The notes beneath the pieces were generated by a model. It worked only from the letters and a program-made list of their open reading frames with translations. It was not told the DNA's origin and did not search any database. A stretch of DNA of 64,000 nt from Bradyrhizobium sp. AUGA SZCCT0176 (lineage in GTDB: Bacteria > Pseudomonadota > Alphaproteobacteria > Rhizobiales > Xanthobacteraceae). This document shows positions 9,298-17,786 of the stretch, one piece after another; the stretch's first letter is position 1; every line of letters begins with the position of its first letter. The stretch is from assembly GCF_018130145.1 (NCBI RefSeq), contig NZ_JAFCMB010000002.1, positions 372,001 through 436,000 on the forward strand, given 5' to 3'. A program made the translations under genes and the position numbers.

Positions 9298-11049
9298 TTA
9301 GCCGTCGAACACGTCCGCCGAGGCGCGCCCCGCGCGGGCGACCAGTTTCTCGTCAGGCGCCGGCAATGCCTTGCCGTTGTCGCGAAAACGGTTGGTGATG
9401 GGATAGCGGCGGTCGCGGCCGAAATTCTTTTCCGTGACCTTGACGCCCGGCGCCGCCTGACGGCGCTTGTATTCGGCGATGTTGAGCAGCCGGTCGATCC
9501 GCGTCACCACATCGGCCGGGAAACCCGCCGCGATGATGGAAGCCAGCGGCTCCTCGCGTTCGACCAGCCGTTCCAGGATGCCGTCGAGTATCTCGTAGGG
9601 TGGCAGCGAATCCTGGTCGGTCTGGTTCTCGCGCAATTCCGCGGTCGGCGGGCGGACGATGATGTTGACCGGAATGACCTCGCCCGACGGGCCCAGCGCG
9701 CCGTCCGGCTTCCATTCGTTGCGCAGGCTCGACAGCCGGAACACTTCGGTCTTGTAGATGTCCTTGATCGGATTGAAGCCGCCGTTCATGTCGCCATAGA
9801 GTGTGGCGTAGCCGACCGACATTTCCGATTTGTTGCCCGTCGTGACCACCATCGCGCCGGTCTTGTTCGAAATCGCCATCAGCAGCGTGCCGCGGGTGCG
9901 CGCCTGCAGATTTTCTTCGGTGATGTCGCGCGGCAGGCCGGCGAAGGTGCCGGACAGAATCTTCTCGAACCCGTTCACGGCGTCCGCGATCGGCAACACC
10001 TCGTAGCGGAAGCCCAATGCAGCCGCGAGCTTTGCCGCGTCGTCCAGCGACACCTGCGCGGTGAAGCGGAACGGCAGCATCACGCCGCGAACACGCTCCG
10101 CGCCGAGCGCATCGACCGCGATCGCCGCACACAAGGCCGAGTCGATGCCACCGGAGACGCCGAGCAGCACACCGGGAAAGCCGTTCTTGCGGACGTAATC
10201 GCGCAGGCCCAGCACGCACGCCGCGTAATCGCCCTTGTCGCCTTCGATCAGCGGCACTACCGGTCCATTGCAGCGCCACCCGTCCGGGCCCTTGGTCCAA
10301 ACCAGCGTCGTGATGTTTTCCTCGAACGCCGGCAGTTGCGTCGCGACCGAAAGGTCGGCGTTGAGCGCGAACGATGCGCCGTCGAACACCAGTTCGTCCT
10401 GCCCGCCGATCTGGTTCAGATACACCAGCGGCAACCCGCTCTCGGTGACACGGGCGACCGCGATCGACAGCCGCAGATCGTTCTTGTCGCGGGCGTATGG
10501 CGAGCCGTTCGGCACCACCAGAATTTCTGCGCCGGTCTCGGCGAGGCACTCGACGACATTTTCGTATTCTTCTGATTCTTCGAGCCAGATGTCCTCGCAG
10601 ATGGGGACGCCGACCCGGACTCCCTTCACCGTCACCGGCCCTGCGGCGGGCCCGCGTGCGAACAGGCGCTTTTCGTCGAACACGCCGTAGTTCGGCAAAT
10701 TGGCCTTGAAGCGCAGAGCCGTAATGCGGCCCTCATCGAGCAGCGCGCAGGCGTTATAGAGCTTGCCGTCCTCGACCCAGGGCGTGCCGATCAGCACCGC
10801 CGGGCCACCGCCCGCGGTCTCGCGCGCCAGTTCCTCGACCGCCGCGCGGCAAGCCGCCTGGAACGCCGGTTTCAGCACCAGGTCTTCCGGCGGATAGCCG
10901 GTGATGAACAACTCCGGCAGCACCAGCAGATCGGCGCCGGCGGCTTTCGCCTGCTCACGCGCGGCGCGCGCTTTCGCGGCGTTGCCGGGGACGTCGCCCA
11001 CAGTCGGGTTCAGTTGGGCGAGTGTAATTGTGAATTTCGGTTCGCTCAT
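9298..11049 (-). CDS. nadE: Glutamine-dependent NAD+ synthetase
   Basis: Amidates deamido-NAD to NAD using ammonia channelled from glutamine. The N-terminal nitrilase-fold glutaminase domain shows its catalytic triad Glu46 (LPELFIT), Lys115 (RFKANLPN) and Cys151 (VPICEDIW). The synthetase domain has the PP-loop SGGIDS at 299-304. The 583-residue length fits the two-domain bacterial form. It is the last gene of a DAHP synthase-dgkA-nadE series, 44 bases after dgkA. Confidence 0.96.
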   Translation of the reverse strand: MSEPKFTITLAQLNPTVGDVPGNAAKARAAREQAKAAGADLLVLPELFITGYPPEDLVLKPAFQAACRAAVEELARETAGGGPAVLIGTPWVEDGKLYNACALLDEGRITALRFKANLPNYGVFDEKRLFARGPAAGPVTVKGVRVGVPICEDIWLEESEEYENVVECLAETGAEILVVPNGSPYARDKNDLRLSIAVARVTESGLPLVYLNQIGGQDELVFDGASFALNADLSVATQLPAFEENITTLVWTKGPDGWRCNGPVVPLIEGDKGDYAACVLGLRDYVRKNGFPGVLLGVSGGIDSALCAAIAVDALGAERVRGVMLPFRFTAQVSLDDAAKLAAALGFRYEVLPIADAVNGFEKILSGTFAGLPRDITEENLQARTRGTLLMAISNKTGAMVVTTGNKSEMSVGYATLYGDMNGGFNPIKDIYKTEVFRLSSLRNEWKPDGALGPSGEVIPVNIIVRPPTAELRENQTDQDSLPPYEILDGILERLVEREEPLASIIAAGFPADVVTRIDRLLNIAEYKRRQAAPGVKVTEKNFGRDRRYPITNRFRDNGKALPAPDEKLVARAGRASADVFDG

Positions 11050-11093
11050 ACGCCAATGGTGCCTTGCACACGCCGAAACTTCAATCGCCGCCT

Positions 11094-11447
11094 TTAGAAC
11101 GCGCCTATGCGTTCGGCGATGGCAAACAGCCAGAACGCGCCGGACATCAACAGCGCCACGCCGACCGCGGCCGATCCCATGTCCTTGACCCGTCCGATCT
11201 GCGGATCATGGTCGGTGGTGAGCCGGTCGGCGAGCTTTTCGATCGCGGTGTTGAGGATCTCGACGACGAGGACGAACGCCACCGCCGCGACCAGTTCCAC
11301 CCGGCGCATCACGGTGGCGCCGATCAGCCAGGCCAGCGGCACCGACAGCGCCAGCGCAAACAGTTCCTCGCGGACGGCCTGCTCCGACCGGATCGCAAAA
11401 GCGAGGCCGTTACGCGTATTGATCGTGGCGCGCCAGAGTCGCAGCAA
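11094..11447 (-). CDS. dgkA: Diacylglycerol kinase
   Basis: A small integral membrane kinase that recycles diacylglycerol to phosphatidic acid, for example after membrane-derived oligosaccharide or cyclic glucan synthesis. The 117-residue protein has three hydrophobic helices and the diagnostic motif VVEILNTAIEKLADR (about 61-75), which carries the catalytic glutamate and metal ligands. Its start lies just 2 bases from the end of the DAHP synthase gene, so the two are cotranscribed and probably translationally linked. Confidence 0.94.
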   Translation of the reverse strand: MLRLWRATINTRNGLAFAIRSEQAVREELFALALSVPLAWLIGATVMRRVELVAAVAFVLVVEILNTAIEKLADRLTTDHDPQIGRVKDMGSAAVGVALLMSGAFWLFAIAERIGAF

Positions 11448-11448
11448 G

Positions 11449-12837
11449 TCAGAAACCCGCTGCTGCCGGTATCGGTTTGACCTTGCCGGCGCGTTCCTGC
11501 TTGAGCAGTTCGGCGATCAGGAAGGCCATGTCGATCGATTGTTCGGCGTTCAGACGGGGATCGCAGACCGTGTGATAGCGGTCGTTGAGGTCCTCGTCGG
11601 TGATGGCGCGGGCGCCGCCGATGCACTCGGTGACGTCCTGCCCGGTCATTTCCAGGTGAATGCCGCCGGCATGGGTGCCTTCCGCCTGATGGATGGCGAA
11701 GAACGATTTCACTTCCGACAATATCCGGTCGAACGGACGGGTCTTGTAGCCTGAATTGGAGCTGATGGTGTTGCCGTGCATCGGATCGCACGACCAGACC
11801 ACGACGCGCCCTTCCCGCTGCACCGCGCGGATCAAGGGCGCCAGATGATCGCCGACCTTGTCCGAACCAAAGCGGTTGATCAGCGTCAGCCGGCCCGGCT
11901 CGTTGTCGGGATTGAGGATGTCGATCAGCTTCAAGAGTTCATCGGGCTTGAGCGACGGGCCGCATTTCAGGCCGATCGGGTTCTTGATGCCGCGGAAATA
12001 TTCGACATGGCCGTGGTCGAGCTGGCGGGTGCGGTCGCCGATCCAGATGAAGTGGCCCGAAGTCGCGTACCAGTCGCCGGTGGTGGAATCGACGCGGGTA
12101 AAGGCCTGCTCGTAGCCCAGCAGCAGCGCCTCGTGGCTGGTGTAGAAATCGGTGGCGCGAAGCTCGGGGTGGCTTTCGAGGTCGAGGCCGCAGGCGCGCA
12201 TGAAGTTCAGCGCGTCCGAAATACGGTCGGCCAGTTCCTTGTAGCGGCGTGACTGCGGCGAGTCCTTCAGGAAGCCCAGCATCCACTGATGCACGCTGCC
12301 GAGATTGGCAAAACCGCCGGTCGCGAACGCACGCAGCAGGTTGAGGGTCGCCGCCGACTGCCGATAGGCCATCAACTGGCGCTGCGGATCGGGGATGCGC
12401 GCCTCGGGCGTGAACGCGATGTCGTTGATGATGTCGCCGCGATAGCTCGGCAGCTCGACGCCATTGATCTTCTCGGTGTTCGACGAGCGCGGTTTTGCGA
12501 ATTGCCCGGCGATGCGGCCGACCTTCACGACCGGCAGCGCGCCGGCATAGGTGAGAACGACGGCCATCTGCAGCAGCACGCGGAAGAAGTCGCGGATGTT
12601 GTTGGCGCCGTGCTCGGCAAAGCTCTCGGCGCAATCGCCGCCCTGCAACAGGAAGGCTTCGCCGGCGGCGACGCGCGCGAGCGATTTCTTCAGATTGCGG
12701 GCCTCGCCGGCGAACACCAGCGGCGGAAAGGTAGCCAACTGCGCCTCGACATCAGCCAATACCTTGGCATCGGGATAATCGGGCACCTGCAGCACCGGTT
12801 TGGCGCGCCAGCTATCGGGTGTCCACCGCTCGGACAT
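11449..12837 (-). CDS. aroG: Class II 3-deoxy-7-phosphoheptulonate (DAHP) synthase
   Basis: Condenses phosphoenolpyruvate with erythrose-4-phosphate, the first step of the shikimate pathway. The 462-residue length and motifs such as [23 protein letters not shown] and [12 protein letters not shown] mark the plant-like class II enzyme rather than the E. coli type. The Cys in GGDCAE, the Lys-Pro-Arg loop and the Asp-Pro-Met-His motif are the expected active-site elements. It is transcribed divergently from the alpha/beta hydrolase. The downstream dgkA starts almost immediately after it. Confidence 0.95.
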   Translation of the reverse strand: MSERWTPDSWRAKPVLQVPDYPDAKVLADVEAQLATFPPLVFAGEARNLKKSLARVAAGEAFLLQGGDCAESFAEHGANNIRDFFRVLLQMAVVLTYAGALPVVKVGRIAGQFAKPRSSNTEKINGVELPSYRGDIINDIAFTPEARIPDPQRQLMAYRQSAATLNLLRAFATGGFANLGSVHQWMLGFLKDSPQSRRYKELADRISDALNFMRACGLDLESHPELRATDFYTSHEALLLGYEQAFTRVDSTTGDWYATSGHFIWIGDRTRQLDHGHVEYFRGIKNPIGLKCGPSLKPDELLKLIDILNPDNEPGRLTLINRFGSDKVGDHLAPLIRAVQREGRVVVWSCDPMHGNTISSNSGYKTRPFDRILSEVKSFFAIHQAEGTHAGGIHLEMTGQDVTECIGGARAITDEDLNDRYHTVCDPRLNAEQSIDMAFLIAELLKQERAGKVKPIPAAAGF

Positions 12838-12934
12838 GACGTTAACTCCTGAGCAAAAACCGCGACTTACCCGCAGTTACGAAGGGCCGGGTTATACACA
12901 GGGCGATGGCCAACCGCCATGAGATTTCCACCTG

Positions 12935-13001
12935 CCCCGTCAAGCCCTTGCGGGTGTCCCCGTCAAGCCTTGCGGGTCTCCCCGTCAAGCCCTTGCAGCA
13001 A
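12935..13001 (+). repeat. Three imperfect tandem copies of a 22-bp unit
   Basis: Three successive copies of a unit close to CCCGTCAAGCCCTTGCGGGT, each about 21-22 bases, lie between the divergent starts of DAHP synthase and the alpha/beta hydrolase. They end about 60 bases before the preferred GTG start. Each unit contains a CCCGTCAAGC-type arm and a GCGGGT arm. The copies are too few and too adjacent for a CRISPR array. Confidence 0.7.
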
Positions 13002-13058
13002 AAGCCGAATTCGCATTTGTTAGGGCCAAATCGCGAAAAGCGAGGAAGGAAATCGCGG

Positions 13059-13961
13059 GTGGCCGAGCTGGGGCTGGACGACGTATTCATCGACGATATC
13101 ACGCTTCCCGCGGCGGATGGCTATCCGCTGGGAGCTACGCTGTTCTTGCCGCGCGGAGCCAAGCGCCACGCCGTGCTGATCAATTCGGCGACCGCGGTCC
13201 ACCGCAAGGTCTATCGCGGCTTTGCCGGCTACCTCGCCAAGCGCGGCTGCGCGGTGCTGACCTATGACTACCGCGGCACCGGCGACTCGCGGCAGAAGTC
13301 GATGACCGGCTACAACCAGCCGAAATCGCTGGTCGGCTTCAAGGCCTCGATGTCGGACTGGGCCGCGCAGGATGTAACCTCCGCGGTGGCCTGGATGCGC
13401 GAGCGCTACAAGGCGCTGCCGTTTGCCTATGTCGGGCATTCCTTTGGCGGCCAGGCGCTGGGTCTGCTGCCGAACAACACCGAGATTTCGCGCGCGCTGT
13501 TTATCGCCGCCCAAGCCGGCACCTGGAAACTGATCGCGGTGCCCGAGCGCTATCGCGTCTATGCGATGCTCAATGCCGCGGTCCTCCTCACCCGCGCGTT
13601 CGGCTACACGCCGGGCTGGCTCGGGCTCGGCATGGACATGCCGAAGGACGTATTCCTGCAATGGGTCTCCTGGGTGATGAGCCCGCGCTACATGTTCGAC
13701 GACAAGAATCTGGCGGCCTTGCAAAATTTTCCGAACTACAAAGGCGCGTTGCGCGCGCTGAGCATGTCTGACGATCCCTGGGCGACGCGGCCGGCGGTGG
13801 AGTTGCTGTGCTCGGGATTTACGTCGATCAAGCCCGAGATCATCACGGTGACACCCAAGGACACCGGCGCCAGCCGGATCGGCCATTTTGGTTTCTTCCG
13901 CCCTGAGCATCGCGACACGTTGTGGCGTGGGGCGGCGGAATGGATCGAGGCGGCGGAGTAG
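13059..13961 (+). CDS. Alpha/beta-fold hydrolase
   Basis: A predicted serine hydrolase of about 300 residues. The nucleophile elbow GHSFGG places the catalytic Ser at residue 128. The oxyanion region (VLINSATAVHR) and the conserved TYDYRGTGDS precede it, and the terminal HFGFFRPEH supplies the likely catalytic His. I choose the GTG at 13059 because AGGAAGGAA stands about 8 bases before it. An upstream in-frame ATG at 12906 would translate the tandem repeats into 51 unconserved-looking residues. The substrate is unknown. It is divergent from DAHP synthase and followed by a long gene-free stretch. Confidence 0.82.
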   Translation: MAELGLDDVFIDDITLPAADGYPLGATLFLPRGAKRHAVLINSATAVHRKVYRGFAGYLAKRGCAVLTYDYRGTGDSRQKSMTGYNQPKSLVGFKASMSDWAAQDVTSAVAWMRERYKALPFAYVGHSFGGQALGLLPNNTEISRALFIAAQAGTWKLIAVPERYRVYAMLNAAVLLTRAFGYTPGWLGLGMDMPKDVFLQWVSWVMSPRYMFDDKNLAALQNFPNYKGALRALSMSDDPWATRPAVELLCSGFTSIKPEIITVTPKDTGASRIGHFGFFRPEHRDTLWRGAAEWIEAAE

Positions 13962-13981
13962 TTGTTGATGTCGTCCCACTC

Positions 13982-14099
13982 GTCGTCCCGGCGAAGGCCG
14001 GGACCCATACCGCGTGATCTCTCAATAGAAGCTCGGTAGCAGAGACCTTTCGCAAAACGTCTCCCTGTGGTTATGGGTCCCGGCCTTCGCCGGGACGAC
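13982..14099. repeat. REP-like inverted pair (28-bp arms)
   Basis: Two exactly complementary 28-base arms, 13982-14009 and 14072-14099, flank a 62-base loop. Each arm carries its own small palindrome CCCGGCGAAGGCCGGG. The same arms recur near 17.6 kb. This is typical of dispersed REP/BIME elements of Bradyrhizobium. It lies just after the hydrolase gene and could also help terminate it. Confidence 0.85.
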
Positions 14100-14119
14100 G
14101 TAGATATAGCTTCGCATTC

Positions 14120-14490
14120 TCGCGACGCATTGCGCCCGAGCTTTGCCAGAAATTCCTCGCCCTCCAATGAGAGGGCGCAGGGAAGACCGGGTGCGCGCTG
14201 CACCCGCGGTCTCGCGTGCGGTTTGCACAAAACAAAGTGCACACGAGCATACAGGGCAGCGGAGAACACCCGGCCTTCCCTGCGCAATGGCTTTACGGCT
14301 TATGCCGTGATCTCCCCGGAGACGAGTTCTTGGTTGACTCCGTCGCTGCCGTTCCCGCTTGCGCTTCTCCGACAGCTTGACACCTGCAACGGGTGCCAGG
14401 ACCACACGGTTTTGCCGTACGCTTATCCACGCCGTCGTCGAGGCGTAAACCAGCGTCCACCGCAACCCGTCCAACGTCCGTGACGACGGC
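14120..14490. repeat. Dispersed structured intergenic element (probable multicopy)
   Basis: The gap 13962-14700 contains no gene that I can support. Its middle holds a structured block. Arms 14175-14193 and 14267-14285 pair over 19 bases with one mismatch, and inner arms 14211-14219 and 14239-14247 pair again, giving a hairpin of about 110 bases. From memory, closely similar sequence is scattered through Bradyrhizobium chromosomes and gives rise to spurious predicted peptides with TRPSLRNG-like strings. Open frames in both directions here look like such artefacts. Boundaries are approximate. Confidence 0.6.
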
Positions 14491-14635
14491 CGACGCCCTC
14501 TGAGTGGGACGGGATGGCGATAGATGCGCACTGATTTGGGTCGGCCGACAACAGAAATATTTTTGATTTACAGAAATTTTCTACTTGACACGATTTCTGA
14601 AACTCCGAACTGATTTGCCCGTCGGGCACTCAGCC

Positions 14636-14673
14636 GTCATTCCCCGATGCGCAATTGCGCATCGGGGAATGAC
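14636..14673. repeat. 38-bp perfect palindrome
   Basis: Arms of 19 bases meet without a loop; the left arm begins GTCATTCCCCGATGCG and the centre is CAATTG. It lies 28 bases beyond the 3' end of the minus-strand gene at 14701. It could act as its terminator or be a REP-type element. It lacks a U-tract on the minus strand, so simple intrinsic termination is uncertain. Confidence 0.7.
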
Positions 14674-14700
14674 GAGGGGGAGAGACGACTCAAGAACCCC

Positions 14701-15111
14701 TTACGTCACGCACCGCCCGGGCTGGAGCAGCTTGGCCACGTCGGTCAGGACGCTGACCGGCGGCTCGCAGGCGATGGCGATTTTCTTGGACGCGGGCTTG
14801 GTCGCCGGCGGTGTCGGCGCCGGACCATTGCGCGTTTCGTTGCGCACCGCTTTCGCAACAGGCACGCGGACCAGCACCGAGGTATCGGCGACGCCGTCGT
14901 GGCGCAGCGCAATGGTCTGGGTCTGCCCGGCCGCCGCGGGAACCGATGCGCGGTCGGACTTGCCGGCGCGATTGACGCCGGTTTCGGGCGCCGCGGCCGT
15001 AGCCTGGCGACTGCCGATCAGGTCGTGGGCGAATGCGAGCTGGACCGCGCCCGCGCCAAGGGTCAAAGCGATCGCGAGCGAGCCGAAAATTCCCTTATGA
15101 ATCTGTGACAT
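14701..15111 (-). CDS. Hypothetical exported protein
   Basis: A 136-residue protein with a strong signal peptide (about 1-28, ending VQLAFA). The mature chain is rich in Ala, Pro, Thr and Lys, with a short region TIALRHDGVADTSVLVRVPV that looks structured. Only two cysteines are present (CEPP and GRCVT near the C-terminus), possibly forming one disulfide. I recognise no family. It is a stand-alone minus-strand gene bounded by the palindrome at 14636 and the candidate small RNA region. Confidence 0.65.
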   Translation of the reverse strand: MSQIHKGIFGSLAIALTLGAGAVQLAFAHDLIGSRQATAAAPETGVNRAGKSDRASVPAAAGQTQTIALRHDGVADTSVLVRVPVAKAVRNETRNGPAPTPPATKPASKKIAIACEPPVSVLTDVAKLLQPGRCVT

Positions 15112-15204
15112 GTTGGTGTGTCCCTCGCCCCATGGCGATCATGAACACAACACGAACCAGGCCGTGCGGGTTCGGCGGACAACCGATCACTTAACCGTGT
15201 ACGA

Positions 15205-15335
15205 AAATATTTGACGGCGCCTGGAACGACTCCCCGGCTTGTGAGTCTTTCCAAAAGCCGGTCATTCCCCCTGCCCCATAGACCGGTGATGTGGGGCGCG
15301 ACCGTGGTGATGCCGGTCGCGCCCCGCTTTTTTTT
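15205..15335 (+). ncRNA. Candidate small RNA ending in an orphan intrinsic terminator
   Basis: A strong plus-strand terminator has an 11-bp GC-rich stem (15293-15303 with 15315-15325) followed by eight T (15328-15335). No plus-strand protein gene precedes it: both neighbours run on the minus strand. Just before it is a second hairpin, CCGGTC (15259-15264) with GACCGG (15281-15286), whose loop is C-rich (CCCCCTGCCCC). A C-rich loop followed by a terminator is the layout of alphaproteobacterial sRNAs that bind Shine-Dalgarno sequences. The 5' end is a guess; no clear promoter was identified. Confidence 0.4.
15293..15335 (+). terminator. Rho-independent terminator on the plus strand
   Basis: The stem GGGGCGCGACC pairs perfectly with GGTCGCGCCCC across an 11-base loop and is followed by GC and eight T. 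Read on the minus strand the stem is not followed by T, so it does not suit the flanking minus-strand genes. Confidence 0.8.
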
Positions 15336-15374
15336 GAAAATTCAGGAACATCGGCGCGAGCCGAGCCACCCACG

Positions 15375-16328
15375 TCAATAAAGCTGCACAGGGAGCGGGG
15401 TGCCGTCCTTGCCGACCACGAGGCCCCAGGTCTCGCCGGCAGCGAACTCGAACTCCCGGTTGTGCGCCGTGCCGCTCGCGAGCTTGAGGCTGACCTTGTA
15501 TTTGCCGGGCGGCAGATTGACTTCCTGACCATTGGGCGATTTGCGTCCGCTATGGGCATCGTCAGTCAAACTTTCTCCGGCGCCAGCGGCCAAATTGATG
15601 GTCTGCTGGTTGACGGTGATGACGGCCGCTTCCTTCGCGCCGTTGCCAAGCCGCAGCCGCATTTGCCCTGGCATCGGCAGGATGTCGCCATCCGCGTCCG
15701 CAGGCTTGCGCTGCGACAAATCGGCGATCGTCCTGTCGCCCTGGCGGGTGAGCCGAAGCTGCGCCGGTCCATCCTTGGTGGCGAACGTGATCGTGGCCTT
15801 GTCTCGCTCGATGACCGCGCCTTCATTTTCCGTCCAGCCGCGCTTGGCGAGTGCCTCGCGATAGAAGCGGAGTGTGCCTGCGAGATCGAGCGGCGTTTCG
15901 ACGTGAACCGCGTCAATGAACCGTGAACTCTTGCCCGTCGTGACAACCCAGGGCTTGGGCCGCGGCAAGCCGGAGACTAGATCGTCGCTCGCGGCCTCTG
16001 CGGGCTTGGCGTCCGAGCTGACGCTGCAGAGCAGCCGCCTGCCGATGGCATTCTGCGGACAGTCAGCAATGGCCCATGCCGTCTTGTCGGTATAGCTCGC
16101 CTGGAATTTGCGCGGCGTGTTCGACGGGATTGCCGGAGTCCCCTGAGTGGTGGTCCGCGATGACCAATGAAGGGCGCACGGGACGACCAGCGGTGAATAG
16201 CCGGTCGCGCAATAATCATAGGGATCCAGCACTTTCGCGAGCGCCACCGTCAGCACGCCTACCGTGGAAGCGGCCGCCGCAACCAGCAGGCCGCTGACCA
16301 GCAAAACAACTTTCGTTCGACGCTTCAT
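15375..16328 (-). CDS. Hypothetical membrane-anchored periplasmic protein
   Basis: I start it at MKRRTKVVLL (316 residues), where positively charged residues precede a single hydrophobic segment (about 5-27). This is either a signal anchor or an uncleaved signal peptide. The rest is predicted extracytoplasmic. A C-terminal segment (GQEVNLPPGKYKVSLK ... ETWGLVVGKDG) resembles a small beta-sandwich module like those in peptidase-associated or PEGA-type repeats. I recognise no named family. It is divergent from the threonine-aldolase-like gene, with starts separated by about 190 bases. Confidence 0.65.
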   Translation of the reverse strand: MKRRTKVVLLVSGLLVAAAASTVGVLTVALAKVLDPYDYCATGYSPLVVPCALHWSSRTTTQGTPAIPSNTPRKFQASYTDKTAWAIADCPQNAIGRRLLCSVSSDAKPAEAASDDLVSGLPRPKPWVVTTGKSSRFIDAVHVETPLDLAGTLRFYREALAKRGWTENEGAVIERDKATITFATKDGPAQLRLTRQGDRTIADLSQRKPADADGDILPMPGQMRLRLGNGAKEAAVITVNQQTINLAAGAGESLTDDAHSGRKSPNGQEVNLPPGKYKVSLKLASGTAHNREFEFAAGETWGLVVGKDGTPLPVQLY

Positions 16329-16516
16329 TGGATGGATTTCCGGTGTTGAGAGGGCTGGGCTCAAGTGCCCGTCCTGAGCTTAGTGGCGCCAGCCGTGCAA
16401 AGCGTTCATCGCCTGCGAGTCGTTGTTTTCTCTGGCGATTTTCGGGGGGCAAACCTCGCGCCTGTTGCGGCCTCATGCTAGCGATGGCGCCCATGACATC
16501 AGGAAAGCGACCCGCC

Positions 16517-17563
16517 ATGCCCCCCAATCCCCAGCAGTTTGCGAGCGACAATTATGCCGGCATTTGCCCGGAGGCGTGGGCGGCGATGGCGGAGGCCAAT
16601 CAGGGGCACGCGACCGCCTATGGCGACGATCCCTGGACCCAGCGCGCGTCGGACGCGTTCCGGGAGTTGTTCGAAAAGCCGGACGCCGAAGTGTTTTTTG
16701 CCTTCAACGGCACCGCCGCCAATTCGCTGGCGCTGGCGTCGCTGTGCCAGTCCTATCACAGCGTGATCTGCTCCTCGTCGGCGCATGTGGAGACCGACGA
16801 ATGCGGCGCGCCGGAATTCTTTTCCAACGGCTCAAAACTTCTGATCGCGGCGAGCGAGGACGGCAAGCTGACGCCGGAGCAGGTGCGCTCTCTGGCCACC
16901 GGCCGATCCGACATCCATTTCCCGAAACCGCGCGTGGTCACGATCACGCAGCCGACCGAGACCGGCCAGGTGTATTCGCTGGGTGAAATCCGGGCGCTGG
17001 CGGCGACCTGCCGCGAAATCGGCCTGCGCCTTCATATGGACGGCGCGCGCTTTGCCAACGCCTGCGCGTCGCTGAACTGTTCGCCGGCGGAGATGACCTG
17101 GAAGGCCGGAGTCGATCTGCTGTGTTTCGGCGGCACCAAGAACGGCATGGCGGTCGGCGAGGCGATCCTGTTTTTCGATCCGCGTCTGGCCGAGGATTTT
17201 GACTATCGCTGCAAGCAGGCGGGGCAGCTTGCCTCGAAGATGCGCTTCCTCGCGGCCCCCTGGGTCGGGCTGCTGCAGGACGGCGCGTGGCTGCGCAATG
17301 CGCAGCACGCCAACGCCGGCGCCGCGCGGCTCGCCGCCGCGGTGGCCGACTTGCCGGATTTCAAGCCTATGTTTCCGGTCGAAGCCAATGCGGTCTTCCT
17401 GCGCGCCTCCGCCGACCGACTGGAAGCGTTGCGCCAGCGCGGCTGGCAATTTTATACGTTCATCGGCGGCGGCGCGCGTTTCATGTTCGCCTGGGACGCC
17501 GATCCGGCACGGGTCGATGCGCTGGTGCGCGATATCATGGAGGTGAGCGGGGCGCGTCGTTAA
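16517..17563 (+). CDS. Low-specificity L-threonine aldolase-like PLP enzyme
   Basis: Fold-type I PLP enzyme of the beta-eliminating lyase / threonine aldolase family, expected to cleave L-threonine or L-allo-threonine to glycine and acetaldehyde. The Schiff-base lysine is Lys208 in FGGTKNGMAVG. Asp175 in HMDGARF binds the pyridine nitrogen, and His90 in SSSAHVETDE stacks on PLP. The ATG at 16517 (348 residues) follows an AGGAAAG ribosome site. An upstream in-frame extension is not family-like. Confidence 0.9.
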   Translation: MPPNPQQFASDNYAGICPEAWAAMAEANQGHATAYGDDPWTQRASDAFRELFEKPDAEVFFAFNGTAANSLALASLCQSYHSVICSSSAHVETDECGAPEFFSNGSKLLIAASEDGKLTPEQVRSLATGRSDIHFPKPRVVTITQPTETGQVYSLGEIRALAATCREIGLRLHMDGARFANACASLNCSPAEMTWKAGVDLLCFGGTKNGMAVGEAILFFDPRLAEDFDYRCKQAGQLASKMRFLAAPWVGLLQDGAWLRNAQHANAGAARLAAAVADLPDFKPMFPVEANAVFLRASADRLEALRQRGWQFYTFIGGGARFMFAWDADPARVDALVRDIMEVSGARR

Positions 17564-17584
17564 GGCGCGCGGCTCACAATTATT

Positions 17585-17706
17585 GTCGTCCCGGCGAAGG
17601 CCGGGACCCATAACCACCGGCGACAATTGTCTCGCGCGCTAGTCGTTATCTTTGTTTCCAACAATTCGGGCCGCGGCGTATGGGTCCCGGCCTTCGCCGG
17701 GACGAC
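17585..17706. repeat. REP-like inverted pair (same arms as at 13982)
   Basis: Complementary 28-base arms at 17585-17612 and 17679-17706 are identical to those of the element at 13982-14099. The loop sequences differ. It lies between the convergent ends of the threonine-aldolase-like gene and phyR. Confidence 0.85.
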
Positions 17707-17732
17707 GAAAGAAAGCCGGGACGACGCAAAGA

Positions 17733-17762
17733 AAAACGGCGCGCCGTGAAGCGCGCCGTTTT
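17733..17762 (-). terminator. Intrinsic terminator of phyR (bidirectional)
   Basis: Twelve-base arms AAAACGGCGCGC and GCGCGCCGTTTT enclose a six-base loop. On the minus strand the stem runs into TTTTTC. It lies 25 bases after the phyR stop. Confidence 0.8.
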
Positions 17763-17786
17763 CGATTCAAGCGATAGCTTTGCTAC

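Noticed and set aside
12935..13001. CRISPR-like array
   Set aside because: Three units directly abutting with no spacers of unique sequence and no cas genes; simple tandem repeat.
14022..14531. Long open frames on both strands in the 14.0-14.5 kb gap
   Set aside because: They run through an inverted-repeat pair and a nested hairpin, lack ribosome sites and domain features, and resemble known artefact peptides from a dispersed repeat.
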